NCBI RefSeq assembly: GCF_040110915.1
Contig: NZ_CP157793.1
Span: 1,810,939-1,874,938, forward strand
Reading direction: 5' to 3'
Length of the DNA stretch: 64,000 nt
Origin: Stappia sp.
GTDB lineage: Bacteria; Pseudomonadota; Alphaproteobacteria; Rhizobiales; Stappiaceae
Part shown: positions 47,701 through 58,480 of the stretch, piece after piece
Layout: every line of letters starts with the position of its first letter
Position numbering within the stretch: the first letter of the stretch is position 1
Notes under the pieces: model-generated
What the model was told of the DNA's origin: nothing
What the model saw: only the letters and a program-made list of their open reading frames with translations
Databases searched by the model: none
Position numbers and translations under genes: made by a program

Positions 47701-47735
47701 AAAAACCCCGGAGGCCGCAAGGCTCCGGGGTTTTT
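47701..47735. terminator. Bidirectional Rho-independent terminator
   Basis: AAAAACCCCGGAG (47701-47713) is the exact reverse complement of CTCCGGGGTTTTT (47723-47735). A-runs and T-runs on both sides allow it to stop transcripts from both directions. It lies between the small plus-strand gene and the convergent guaB gene. Confidence 0.9.
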
Positions 47736-47797
47736 CGGTGCGTGCGTCGTGTCGTCACGCGCGGCCCCATCCGCGGGACACGCGCGCTCAGACAGCC

Positions 47798-49513
<1,716 letters not shown>

Positions 49514-50206
49514 TCAGCGGCCGCGAAACCCCTTGGCGAGCACATAGAGCTCCGGGCTCTCCTTGCGGCTGGCCGGCGGCTTGACGTGATGCACGGACGT
49601 GTACTCGCGCTTGAGCTGGGCGAGCGCCTCGCTCTCCGCCCCGCCGCGAAACACCTTGGACAGGAATGCCCCGCCGGGGGCGAGGGTCTCGCGGGCGAAC
49701 TCCGCAGCCACCTCGAAGAGATGCGCGGTGCGCAGATGGTCGGTCTGGCGGTGGCCCGTCGTCGGCGCGGCCATGTCGGACATGACCACATCGGGCGCGT
49801 TTCCACCGAGCGCCGCCATCAGCGCGTCGGGCGCATCGTCATCCAGAAAATCCTTGAGCAGCAGCGTCACGCCCGGCAGCGGCTCCATTTCCAGATAGTC
49901 GATGCCGACGATGCGCGGATCGCCGTCATCGGAGCCGGTGCGCGCGGCCGCCACCTGACACCAGCCGCCAGGCGCCGCGCCGAGATCGACGATGCGCTGA
50001 CCGACCTTGAGCAGGCCGTGCTTGTCGTCGATCTCGATCAGCTTGTAGGCCGCGCGCGAGCGGTAGCCGTCGATCTTGGAGCGGCGCACATAGGGGTCGT
50101 TCAACTGCCGCTGCAGCCAGCGGGTGGAGGACGTCTTGCGCCGCTTGGCGGTCTTGACGCGCTCGAACATGCCCCGATCGCCGCGCCCGCGGCCCGATGT
50201 CGTCAT
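49514..50206 (-). CDS. rlmE: 23S rRNA 2'-O-methyltransferase RlmE
   Basis: A 230-residue FtsJ-type enzyme that methylates the 2'-OH of U2552 in 23S rRNA. It has the SAM loop [14 protein letters not shown], the catalytic K-D-K-E set with Lys in RAAYKLIEI, Asp in VVMSDMAAP, Lys in [10 protein letters not shown] and the Glu of [13 protein letters not shown]. The start codon at 50206 overlaps the stop of the Ppx/GppA gene by four bases (ATGA), implying translational coupling. The N-terminal 35 residues are Arg/Gly/Lys-rich. Confidence 0.95.
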   Translation of the reverse strand: MTTSGRGRGDRGMFERVKTAKRRKTSSTRWLQRQLNDPYVRRSKIDGYRSRAAYKLIEIDDKHGLLKVGQRIVDLGAAPGGWCQVAAARTGSDDGDPRIVGIDYLEMEPLPGVTLLLKDFLDDDAPDALMAALGGNAPDVVMSDMAAPTTGHRQTDHLRTAHLFEVAAEFARETLAPGGAFLSKVFRGGAESEALAQLKREYTSVHHVKPPASRKESPELYVLAKGFRGR

Positions 50207-52272
50207 TTCCCGTTCCTTCCCCGGCCGCGATGGCGCGGCGGGTCCTTGCGCCGCCACACGTTGTCGGCGGACATGAGTTCCATCAAGATGCCTTCGCGCA
50301 GACCCCGGTCCGCGACCCGCAGTCGCTGACACGGCCAGCGCCGCCGGATCGCCTCGAGGATAGCGCAGCCGGCCAGCACCAGGTCGGCGCGATCCGCGCC
50401 GATGCACGGATTGACCACGCGTTCCTCGTAGCTCATCGCCCGCAGCCGGCCGATCATCGCGCTGACGTCCTCGGTGTCCATCCAGGCCCCGTCGACACGC
50501 CGGCGGTCGTAGCGCTTCAGACCGAAATGCACGCCGGCGAGCGTCGTCACGGTGCCGGAGGTGCCCAGCATATGCACCTCCCCGTCGCAGATCGCCTCGC
50601 TCAGCTCGCGCCCCAGCGCGAAGGCCTCCAGATGCTGACGCGCATCCTGCACCATCGCCTCGAAGGCGTTGGCGCAAACATGGCGTCCGCCGTGGCGCTC
50701 CGCAAGATTGACGACGCCGACGGGCAGCGAAATCCACGCGCGAATGAACCGCGTCAGCGCCACGCCGCGCGCGCCGCAGCGATTGCGCAGGTCGAGCCAC
50801 ACGATTTCCGACGATCCGCCGCCGATGTCGAACAACACGACGCCCTTGGCCTGCGGATCGACCAGCGAGGCGCATCCGGCCACCGCCAGCCGGGCCTCCG
50901 TCTCGCGCGAGGCGATCTCCAGCGACAGGCCGGTTTCGGCATGGACGCGGGCCAGAAACTCCGGACCGTTCTCGGCCGTCCGGCAGGCTTCGGTGGCGAT
51001 CAGCCGGGCGCGCGCGACGCCCCGGTCGCGCATCTTGTCACGGCAGCAGACAAGGGCCGCGATCGCCCGCTCCATCGCCGCCTCGCCCAGACGGTTGCCA
51101 TGGCCCAGCCCCTCGCCCAGACGCACGATCTTGGAGTAGGCATCGATGACGCGAAAGCCGCGCGGCTCCGGCCGCGCGACCAGCAGGCGGCAATTGTTGG
51201 TCCCCAGATCGAGCGCGGCATAGAGAGGAAACGACGGCCCCCGGGGACGCGCGACCGGCGCCCCTTGCATGCCCCCGCGTCGGCCGGCCGGGGCCCGTTC
51301 GCCCGCCTCGCGCACCGGTGTCTCCCGCGCCGGCGTCCGGAGCGGTCGCCCGCCCTCCGCCCGCGCGCCGTCGGTGGCTCCCGGCGCTCCGCCAACGCCG
51401 CCGCGAGACGGCGCCCGCGCATCGGGGCGCGGCCCGTGCCCGCCGGCTCCGCGCTGGCGCATGCCGGGATCCGGAACAGCCTGCGCTCCGACCGGGGTTT
51501 CGCGGGGCGACTGACGGCCCGCCGCCCGCCGCTCGGCACGATTGGGCCGCCGGCGCTTCTTGCCACGGCGACGTTTCGCAGCCTCGACCGGTCCGGCTTC
51601 CGGGTCGCGTGGCGCGTCTCCCGCTGCGCCGGCATCTTTTGCACGCGCGCCATGGTGGTCCCGAGACCTTTCGGCGGCCGGTTCGTCGCCGGAGGCCCAT
51701 CTGTCGGCGGAGCGCCGTTCGAAGGAGATTCGCCCGGACTGGGTTTCGCGGGACACGTCGTCGCCCGGGCCTGCCTTGGAAGAGCGGTCTTCCTGCGTGC
51801 GATCTGCCTGGTTGCGATAATCTTGGGTGCGATCTTCCGGCGACCACGTCGTGGCGGCGTGCCGCTGCTCGCGAGCGCTCCGCCGCGCATCTTCTCCGTC
51901 GCCGGCGCTCTGCCGGGCGCGCTCCCGGTCTCCGCCGCCCGGACCCTGATGTGCCTGCTCCCGCTCGCCCTTGCCCGGGCGCACGCCGTGACGCGCGCCG
52001 TTCGGTCCGCCGGCGGTCCGTTTCCCCGCGGCGGTGTCCTCGGCCGAAGCCGCCGGATGGCGCACCTCGGTGCGGGCAACCGGCTCATCCAGAGCCGGGC
52101 CGTGTGAAGCCGGTCCCGAAGCGGATGCGGGCGCAGCGGCCTTGGTTTCCGGGCGCTGCCGTTTGCCCTTTCGACGCCGCCTGCGCGTATGGTCGTCGCG
52201 CCCGCGGCCGTCCGCTTCCGCGTCGGGGTTCGGCCGGAAATCCTCCGGTCCGATCTTTCCCGAATCGCTCAC
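50203..52272 (-). CDS. Ppx/GppA phosphatase with a long disordered N-terminal extension
   Basis: A 689-residue protein. The C-terminal 341 residues are a Ppx/GppA ASKHA domain: [18 protein letters not shown] (about 350-367), [31 protein letters not shown] and [17 protein letters not shown]. It lacks the HD-like C-terminal domain of the first ppx in this window. The N-terminal 348 residues are low complexity, rich in Arg, Gly, Ala, Asp and Pro, with two strongly basic patches (RRRRRKGKR at about 30-38; [17 protein letters not shown] at about 233-249). It is coupled to rlmE, so a link to ribosome or RNA biology is possible. Confidence 0.85.
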   Translation of the reverse strand: MSDSGKIGPEDFRPNPDAEADGRGRDDHTRRRRRKGKRQRPETKAAAPASASGPASHGPALDEPVARTEVRHPAASAEDTAAGKRTAGGPNGARHGVRPGKGEREQAHQGPGGGDRERARQSAGDGEDARRSAREQRHAATTWSPEDRTQDYRNQADRTQEDRSSKAGPGDDVSRETQSGRISFERRSADRWASGDEPAAERSRDHHGARAKDAGAAGDAPRDPEAGPVEAAKRRRGKKRRRPNRAERRAAGRQSPRETPVGAQAVPDPGMRQRGAGGHGPRPDARAPSRGGVGGAPGATDGARAEGGRPLRTPARETPVREAGERAPAGRRGGMQGAPVARPRGPSFPLYAALDLGTNNCRLLVARPEPRGFRVIDAYSKIVRLGEGLGHGNRLGEAAMERAIAALVCCRDKMRDRGVARARLIATEACRTAENGPEFLARVHAETGLSLEIASRETEARLAVAGCASLVDPQAKGVVLFDIGGGSSEIVWLDLRNRCGARGVALTRFIRAWISLPVGVVNLAERHGGRHVCANAFEAMVQDARQHLEAFALGRELSEAICDGEVHMLGTSGTVTTLAGVHFGLKRYDRRRVDGAWMDTEDVSAMIGRLRAMSYEERVVNPCIGADRADLVLAGCAILEAIRRRWPCQRLRVADRGLREGILMELMSADNVWRRKDPPRHRGRGRNGK

Positions 52273-52476
52273 TGTTCATCCCCGCCGGCGCGCCAAACGC
52301 GCCTCGGTTCGCCGGCACATGGCCTGAAGGCCCGTCGCCGGTCGATGTCATGTTGCCGATAGTCTAGCAGCATCTCCCGCCCCCGCAATCCGTTGCCGGC
52401 CCGTTTACGCGTCGCCGATCCCGTCCCCGGCTGTGGACAGACGGCGCCGGGCGGCAAAACCCCGGCGGAGCGCCCC

Positions 52477-52505
52477 TTGACACGACGCGCCGAGATTCAT
52501 AGAAC
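52477..52505 (+). promoter_or_regulatory. Promoter of tRNA-Gln
   Basis: TTGACA (52477-52482), a perfect -35, is followed after exactly 17 bases by TAGAAC (52500-52505). The tRNA starts 55 bases downstream. The extended CTTGAC form matches the alphaproteobacterial housekeeping sigma consensus. Confidence 0.65.
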
Positions 52506-52559
52506 ACGGGGCACGTCGTCACCGCCGCTTCACAAGCCGCTCGCGGACGACATCGGCAT

Positions 52560-52633
52560 TGGGGAATAGGTTAACGGTAGACCCGCGGACTCTGACTCCG
52601 TTAGTCCTGGTTCGAATCCAGGTTCCCCAGCCA
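52560..52633 (+). tRNA. tRNA-Gln (anticodon CTG)
   Basis: A 74-base cloverleaf with encoded CCA. The acceptor TGGGGAA pairs with TTCCCCA, the anticodon stem GCGGA/TCCGT (one G-U pair) holds the loop CTCTGAC with anticodon CTG at 52592-52594, and the T-arm is CCTGG-TTCGAAT-CCAGG. TGGGG at the 5' end and discriminator G are typical of tRNA-Gln. It reads CAG codons. Confidence 0.97.
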
Positions 52634-52880
52634 ACTCTTCTCCCGGAAAATCAAAAACTGACCACGTCGCCATGGCGACCGAATATGTCGTTCGGGATCG
52701 GATCGACCGCGCGGAGCTCCGCACGCTTTCGGCGCTTCTAGCCTGGCTCTGGCAGCGATTCATCGTTTGGCTTTGCGCCGCGCAGCACACATCCTCGTGA
52801 ACCATGGCACGGAAGCGCCCTGATAAGCGCGGGCGGGTCCCGACGTCGGTCTGGGCGCGAAGGTGTGGGCGCGCCGCGCC

Positions 52881-54881
52881 CTATTGCGCGCCGGCCAGGG
52901 CGAGATCGCGCGGGATGCGGTCAGCGGCCCAACTCTCGACCGCCATGGCGCGCACCTGCGCGATCAGGTCCGCAGGCACCGGCGCTCCGGCCCCGGCGGG
53001 GCGGATCAGGTCGTCGTGGAACAGATAGAGCCGCGAGACGAACTGCTCGAACACGAGCGACGCCTCGCCGTGGCGTTCGCCATTGCCGTGGGTGGAGACC
53101 GTCACCCCGCCGCCCCAGTCCTGACCGCTGTCGTTGTTGGGATTGTAGAAATAGATGCGCGTGCGCCCTTCGGTGTCCTCGGCCACCCTGAGGATTGCGA
53201 TCGCATGCCATCCGACGAAGCGCGCGCTCGCATCGGTCACGGCAATGCCCGCCGGCTGGGGATGGATCACCGGCCGGCCGCCGTTGTAGGCGGGATGATA
53301 GCCCTGACAGAAGCGGGTGACGAAGCCGTCATAGTCCTGAAGCTGCCCGCTTGCCACGTCGACGGCGACGACGCAGTCGCGCGCCACCCACCAGCCGTGG
53401 AATTCCGGATTGATCCAGCGGTGCGGATCGCCGCCGCGCGGCGCGCAGATGCGTCCCATCTCGGCATAGACCCGGTCGAGATGCGGGACCAGCAGCACGG
53501 AGACCGGATCGGCGTCGATGGGCGCGCCGGCGGCAAGCCCCGCCGGCAGGTCGCCGGAGGCGATGGCCGTGCCCTCGAAATGCATCAGCAGCGAATCGAA
53601 CTCGCCAACCTGGCAGATCAGATGCAGCAGGAAATCGGGATCGTTCAACGCCCACATGGCGATCGCCCGGGCGGACTGGCAGGTCGGATTGGCACCCTGC
53701 CCCACGCCGAGCGGCTGGCCGAGAACCTCCAGCGTGCCGGCCAGCACGCGGGCATGCGCCGGGACCGCATCGCCGAACGCAAGGTCGACACGCGCCGCGA
53801 CGGCCGGCTGCAGCGTCATCGACAGCTGCCGCTCCAGCGCCGGCGCGATCGGGGCGCTGTGCAGCACCCCGCGCTCCAGCAGCATCGCCAGACCGAAAAC
53901 CGCTTGCGGGGTCTGCGGATGCACGGCGGCCGCGATCAGCCTGTCGACCAGCGGCGTGAACTTGCGGAAGCTGTCGAGCCCCGTTCCGCCGAGCCCGAGC
54001 GTGTCGGCCAGAAGCGAGGCCTCGCGGTTCTCCGAAACCCAGCGCAGAAACGCGGCGTGATAGTCCGAGACGAGACCCGTGTCGTGCATGGCGCGGGCGA
54101 AGCCGGAGGCCTCGCGGCGCAAGGCGGTCTCGTCGAGCCGCTCCAGACGCGCCAGATAGGCGTCGATGCCCGGGTCGTCCAGACACTCGTTGGTGGGCCC
54201 GAAAAGCGCGCTGACCAGCCGGTCGGCGCCCAGCCGCTCGCGCCCGATGCCGCCATCCTCACGCGTCAGCGCAATGGCGATCTGGGTGATCATCTCCTTC
54301 ACCGGCCCGACCTGGATCGGCCGCTGCTCCAGGATGCGCCAGATCTCGGCAACGAGAATGCCAAGCACATCCTGAAAGCCGATGTGATCGGCGATGAAGC
54401 GGAACACGTCGCCGCGCAGGGCCACACCGGCGCTGTCCCGCCGGTCGGCCTCGCTGGTCTGGTCGAAGAAATGGCGCAGGTTGAGGGCCAGAACCTGCGT
54501 CAGGAAATGGCGCGCGTGCTCGGCGTGGACATTGAGATGTGCGCCACCGCCGCAGGCGATCGCCAGCAGCCGCAGGAGGCTCGTCACCTCCAGCGCCACC
54601 GTCAGCCGGTCGGGACTCTGGAGCGTCTGCCCGACCAGTTGCGGCAGCAACCGCGACGGGTCGTCCCAGTCGGAGCCGCGAAAGAGGCCGGCGGCCTCCA
54701 TCGTCAGCCCGCGGGCGAACAGCGCATCCAGACCGCCGGGAACGGCGGCGAGACGCGCCGCCACATCGAGCACGGGACGTTGATGACGGTGCTTGGCGAA
54801 GGGACGCGCGCCCGCCAGTCGTTCGATGGCCACATCGAGCGTCTCGGCCAACCGGTTCGCCTCGGACCTCGGTTCCATCAT
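52881..54881 (-). CDS. Unknown protein with a papain-like C-terminal domain
   Basis: A 666-residue protein I cannot assign to a named family. The first 380 residues are mostly helical and leucine-rich with no signal peptide or membrane segment. The last 280 residues show a cysteine-peptidase-like pattern: Gln395 and Cys401 in VGQGANPTCQSARA (six apart, as Gln19 and Cys25 are in papain), His559 in FVGWHAIAILRV and Asn580 in YFYNPNNDSGQDWGGG, the last resembling papain's N-x-W-G end. Peptidase, transpeptidase or ligase-partner activity is inference. It follows the ATP-grasp gene after 40 bases on the same strand. The ATG at 54881 has AAGG 11 bases upstream; a TTG two codons earlier is possible. 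Confidence 0.6.
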   Translation of the reverse strand: MMEPRSEANRLAETLDVAIERLAGARPFAKHRHQRPVLDVAARLAAVPGGLDALFARGLTMEAAGLFRGSDWDDPSRLLPQLVGQTLQSPDRLTVALEVTSLLRLLAIACGGGAHLNVHAEHARHFLTQVLALNLRHFFDQTSEADRRDSAGVALRGDVFRFIADHIGFQDVLGILVAEIWRILEQRPIQVGPVKEMITQIAIALTREDGGIGRERLGADRLVSALFGPTNECLDDPGIDAYLARLERLDETALRREASGFARAMHDTGLVSDYHAAFLRWVSENREASLLADTLGLGGTGLDSFRKFTPLVDRLIAAAVHPQTPQAVFGLAMLLERGVLHSAPIAPALERQLSMTLQPAVAARVDLAFGDAVPAHARVLAGTLEVLGQPLGVGQGANPTCQSARAIAMWALNDPDFLLHLICQVGEFDSLLMHFEGTAIASGDLPAGLAAGAPIDADPVSVLLVPHLDRVYAEMGRICAPRGGDPHRWINPEFHGWWVARDCVVAVDVASGQLQDYDGFVTRFCQGYHPAYNGGRPVIHPQPAGIAVTDASARFVGWHAIAILRVAEDTEGRTRIYFYNPNNDSGQDWGGGVTVSTHGNGERHGEASLVFEQFVSRLYLFHDDLIRPAGAGAPVPADLIAQVRAMAVESWAADRIPRDLALAGAQ

Positions 54882-54921
54882 GGTCAATTCGTCCTTGTAG
54901 AAGCGGCCGCGCGCGACCCGC

Positions 54922-56145
54922 CTAGATGTAGAAATCCAGCTCCTCCTGGGCCTTCAGGAGATCGCGCAGTGTGTGCGGATTCTCTCCGAAGAAATAGGCC
55001 AGCCCCCAATGGGTGCCGAACGCCGTGCGCTTGGTCACCTTCTGCTCCGCCGGCGAGGCGAGCTCGTGGAACTCGAAATAGGGGTGGTTCTGGGTCTCTT
55101 CGGGGATTTCCAGCCGGCTGATGACGCGTCGGCGCGGATAGACGCCGAAACACCCCGCATAGCCCCTGGCGTCCTTGACCGCCTCGGGGAAGAAGGCGTC
55201 GATCTCCTCCTGGGTGGCCTTGGGATCGAACATCAGCGCGATGCCCTGGTAGCCATTAAACCCATAGGCCCGCTCGATCAGTTCCAGCGCATTGAAGCCC
55301 GGCGGACGATAGGCGACCTCGCCGAAGTAGAGCTTTCCGTCCTTGGTCAGGAAATACTCCGGATGGATGAAGCCGAAATCGATGTCGAAGGCCTCGATCA
55401 GCTTCTCGATCTCCTCGGTGATCCGGGCCCGCCAGGATTCAAGCTCCGGGGTCGCCGGCACGAAGACGGAATAGCCGAGCGTTACATACTCGGAGATGTT
55501 CAGGAACTGGATCTTGCGATCCTTGATCCAGGCCTCGACCGCGAACTCCCAGCCGTCGAGATGGCTTTCCAAAAGCGCGGGAAATTCCTCGTCGGGAATG
55601 TTGTCGACATCCTCCGGCGTGCGGATGACCCGGTGACCGGCGGTGCCGGACTTGTCGAAGGCCTTGAAGTGGATCGGGTCGTTCGGATCGCCTTCGAGCT
55701 TCAGGAGCGTCTGGTTGACGCGCTTGAGAAAGCGGATGACGTCGCCCCGATCATGCGCTTCCTCGAACACCCCGACCCGGATGCCGCCGAGCTGCGCGCG
55801 TCGCTTCATCAGCGACTTGTCGCGAAACAGCATCGACTGGCCAAGCAGACGCGGATTGTCCATGAGCACAGCGTTGATCGCCCCGGCCCACTCCACGGTT
55901 TCCTCGAACAGCGGAATGGCGACGTCGACGCCCTCGTCCTTCAACCGGTGGGCCAGTTCGTGCGAGCGCTCGTTCAGCCGGTCGAAGTCCCACGACATGT
56001 AGGGAATGTCGTTCTGCTGGCAGTACTCCTCCGCCCAGGGCGGCGCCACCACGATGTATTTCCGGTCGAACCGGTCGATCGAATCGATGGCGTTCAGGCT
56101 CCAGCCCAGAAGCGCGACGTAACCTTTGTCGGGATCAATGCTCAT
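54922..56145 (-). CDS. ATP-grasp domain ligase
   Basis: A 407-residue cytoplasmic protein with the ATP-grasp fold, which joins a carboxylate to an amine or other nucleophile through an acyl-phosphate. Lys161 and the loop KSGTAGHRV (165-173) close over ATP; Glu200 and Glu204 (HLDGWEFAVEAW) follow; metal ligands are Glu263 in FIHPEYFL and Glu276 in YFGEVAYRPPG, with Arg280. The N-terminal preATP-grasp domain (10-110) binds the substrate. The sequence is not that of PurK, PurD, Ddl or carboxylases. It is upstream of the papain-like gene. The start at 56145 has AGGAG seven bases upstream, which rules out an in-frame start at 56187. Confidence 0.8.
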   Translation of the reverse strand: MSIDPDKGYVALLGWSLNAIDSIDRFDRKYIVVAPPWAEEYCQQNDIPYMSWDFDRLNERSHELAHRLKDEGVDVAIPLFEETVEWAGAINAVLMDNPRLLGQSMLFRDKSLMKRRAQLGGIRVGVFEEAHDRGDVIRFLKRVNQTLLKLEGDPNDPIHFKAFDKSGTAGHRVIRTPEDVDNIPDEEFPALLESHLDGWEFAVEAWIKDRKIQFLNISEYVTLGYSVFVPATPELESWRARITEEIEKLIEAFDIDFGFIHPEYFLTKDGKLYFGEVAYRPPGFNALELIERAYGFNGYQGIALMFDPKATQEEIDAFFPEAVKDARGYAGCFGVYPRRRVISRLEIPEETQNHPYFEFHELASPAEQKVTKRTAFGTHWGLAYFFGENPHTLRDLLKAQEELDFYI

Positions 56146-56635
56146 GCGTATCTCCTGCTCTGTAAAATTGGACAAGTCCTCCTGCATTCCCGCGCCGAAT
56201 GCGCGACATGATCGCGAAACCGGCCTTCAAACGCTCTGGATCAAACGCGATGAACACCAGCCGCCTTGCGAGTGAACGTAAAGGAATCAATTTCAAATTC
56301 AAGCCGGAGCGATGATAAGAGAATTTTTCCGAGCGCCCGCGCAATAAACGGCATCGACTTCAAAAAATAAAATCTCGAATACAGAATTCAAACAACAAAA
56401 TATTTTTCGTATTTTATCTTAAAGAAATCGTTCTCAATAAATTATATACTTTTCTTTCAAGAGCTGGCCTCGCCTTGACTTATCGCAACACTAACCCGCC
56501 AGCCGCGGCCTTGCCGACGCCGCCACGCCTTGCCTGACCGTCCGCGATCACGGACGATGGACAAATGTCCACGGCGCACCCCGCCGCGAGCGTCTTTTTC
56601 GTCCGTCCCCTTTTCGTGCATGCAAGGAGCCATTG
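56146..56635. promoter_or_regulatory. AT-rich divergent promoter region
   Basis: 490 bases without a gene between the ATP-grasp gene and the ureohydrolase. From 56341 to 56460 only 29 of 120 bases are G or C (24%), against about two thirds in the neighbouring genes. Several -10-like hexamers occur (for example TATACT at 56445-56450), so the exact promoters cannot be picked by eye. Such islands are targets of MucR/Ros-type and other AT-binding silencers in alphaproteobacteria; that is inference. Confidence 0.55.
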
Positions 56636-57595
56636 ATGGCAGATCCCTTCTTCCAGCCGGTCTCGGGCTTCGACCTTCCCCGCTTTGCCGGGGTGCCGAC
56701 CTTCATGCGTCTGCCGCATGTGCCGCTCGACGATCCGCGCATCGCCGACGTGGACATCGGCCTGATCGGCGCGCCCTGGGACGGCGGCACGACCAACCGG
56801 CCCGGACCGCGCCACGGGCCGCGTCAGCTGCGCGATCTCTCGACCATGATCCGCGCCCAGAACGGCGCGACCGGCATCCGCCCCTTCGAGCGGGCGAATT
56901 GCGCCGATCTCGGCGATGTGGGGCCCAATCCGGCCGACGTCGTCGACAGCCTGACCCGCTTCACGGATTTCTATGCCCGCGTGAAAGAGGCCGGCATCCG
57001 CCCTCTGACGGCGGGCGGCGATCATCTGTGCTCGCTGCCGATCCTGCGCGCGCTCGGCGCCGATGCGCCGCTCGCCCTGGTGCATTTCGACAGCCACACC
57101 GATCTCTTCAAGAGCTATTTCGGCGGCACGCTCTATACCCATGGAACGCCGTTCCGACGTGCCGTGGAGGAAGGCCTCATCGACCCGAAACGCACCGTGC
57201 AGATCGGCATTCGCGGCACTGCCTACGACAGCGAGGACCGGGATTTCGCGCAAGCGGTCGGCATCCGGGTGATCGCCATCGAGGAGTTTTTCGCGCGCGG
57301 GATCGCGGACGTGATGGCGGAGGCACGCGAGATCGCGGGCAGCGGCCCCACCTATGTCTCCTACGACATCGACTTCGTGGACCCGGCCTTCGCGCCGGGC
57401 ACCGGCACGCCGGAGGTGGGCGGGCCGACCTCCTTCCAGGCGCTTCAGGTCGTGCGCGAGCTGGACGGGCTCAGTATCGTCGGGGCGGATCTGGTGGAAG
57501 TGTCTCCGCCCTTCGACCCGAGCGGCGCGACCGCCTTCCTCGGCGTGTCGCTCTTGTTCGAACTGCTGTGCGTGATGACCGCGTCGTCCCGCTGA
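56636..57595 (+). CDS. Ureohydrolase (agmatinase/arginase family)
   Basis: A 319-residue binuclear manganese enzyme that releases urea from a guanidino compound. All metal motifs are present: GGDH (about 125-128), D-S-H-T-D in VHFDSHTDLF (about 148-152) and S-Y-D-I-D-F-V-D-P-x3-P-G-T-G-T-P (about 240-255). Family members use agmatine, guanidinobutyrate, guanidinopropionate or proclavaminate; the sequence alone does not decide. The ATG at 56636 has AAGGAG six bases upstream. Its promoter must lie in the AT-rich region. It converges on the membrane protein with a six-base gap. Confidence 0.88.
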   Translation: MADPFFQPVSGFDLPRFAGVPTFMRLPHVPLDDPRIADVDIGLIGAPWDGGTTNRPGPRHGPRQLRDLSTMIRAQNGATGIRPFERANCADLGDVGPNPADVVDSLTRFTDFYARVKEAGIRPLTAGGDHLCSLPILRALGADAPLALVHFDSHTDLFKSYFGGTLYTHGTPFRRAVEEGLIDPKRTVQIGIRGTAYDSEDRDFAQAVGIRVIAIEEFFARGIADVMAEAREIAGSGPTYVSYDIDFVDPAFAPGTGTPEVGGPTSFQALQVVRELDGLSIVGADLVEVSPPFDPSGATAFLGVSLLFELLCVMTASSR

Positions 57596-57601
57596 CGGGC
57601 G

Positions 57602-58372
57602 CTACCGGCGAGCGGGCGCACCTGCCGGGGCAGAGGTCGCGGCCGTTTCGAGCGCGGACGGCGCCAGAAACAGCCGCGCCATCGTGGTGACATGGAAGCT
57701 CGCCCAGCAGAAGATGCCGAAAAACTTCGCACTGTCCTCGACATAGACCAGGACGGGATCGAGGCTGTGGAACACGACATCGACGCCCATGCTCGTCGCG
57801 AGTGCCCCGCAGGCGAGCAGCAGCAGCCATTTGTCGACGGTCCAGATGAGCCGCAGGCTCGCGCCCACATAGGCGATCGCGAAAAGCGCGTTGGCGGCGA
57901 GCACCAGGTTCTGCGCCACACCGAAATGCGGCAGCACGACCTCATGCAGAAGAAAGGCGTCGTCCAGGGCAAGCCAGCCCGACAGCAGCCCGGCGGCCCC
58001 CGCGAACAGAACGACCGGGCGGGCGCGCCGCGCCAGGGCAAAGGCGATCGCGGAGAACAGGCACACCGCCGCCGTGGCGACCCACAGCATGATGCCCACC
58101 GTGGAGACAAAGCCATAATAGGGACGGCAGCAATAGTCGGCGTATTCCGCCGCCGCCAGCGCATCCAGAAACATCAGCTTGGGATCGGCCACCGGCTGCA
58201 TCAGGATCGCGGCCAGAAACAGGCTCGGCAGCACGACGGAGACCACCCGGATGGCATTCGTCGGCCAGATATCCGCGCCCTGCGGCGCGACAGCCGGCGC
58301 GGCCGTGTCACGCGCAAGGGACGCTCCGATCTCGTGGGGCTTCGCTCCGGACGACAGGAGGGACTCGGACAT
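57602..58372 (-). CDS. Integral membrane protein of unknown function
   Basis: A 256-residue protein with about six predicted helices (roughly 40-58, 88-112, 117-137, 150-170, 177-195, 215-235) and a hydrophilic N-terminal 38 residues. I do not recognise a family. Between helices are short loops with conserved-looking Cys-Cys (YADYCCRPYYG) and several His (LHEVVLPHFG, VVFHSLDP, SFHVTTM), which could bind a metal or haem, but this is speculation. Stop codon is six bases from the convergent ureohydrolase. The start at 58372 is preferred over a longer frame whose extension is arginine-rich. Confidence 0.6.
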   Translation of the reverse strand: MSESLLSSGAKPHEIGASLARDTAAPAVAPQGADIWPTNAIRVVSVVLPSLFLAAILMQPVADPKLMFLDALAAAEYADYCCRPYYGFVSTVGIMLWVATAAVCLFSAIAFALARRARPVVLFAGAAGLLSGWLALDDAFLLHEVVLPHFGVAQNLVLAANALFAIAYVGASLRLIWTVDKWLLLLACGALATSMGVDVVFHSLDPVLVYVEDSAKFFGIFCWASFHVTTMARLFLAPSALETAATSAPAGAPARR

Positions 58373-58480
58373 GGCAGGACGTCGACCTCGCAGCAGGACA
58401 GCGGGACCGCGTTGCACCGCACCCCCGCACGTTCCGCCCACCCTACGGTTGAATTCTAAAGATCGACTGAATCAAATGCG

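Noticed and set aside
52530..52805. Minus-strand 91-residue frame containing GEPGFEPGLTESESAG
   Set aside because: It is a translated tRNA: the sequence is the complement of tRNA-Gln(CTG), a well-known spurious protein in databases.
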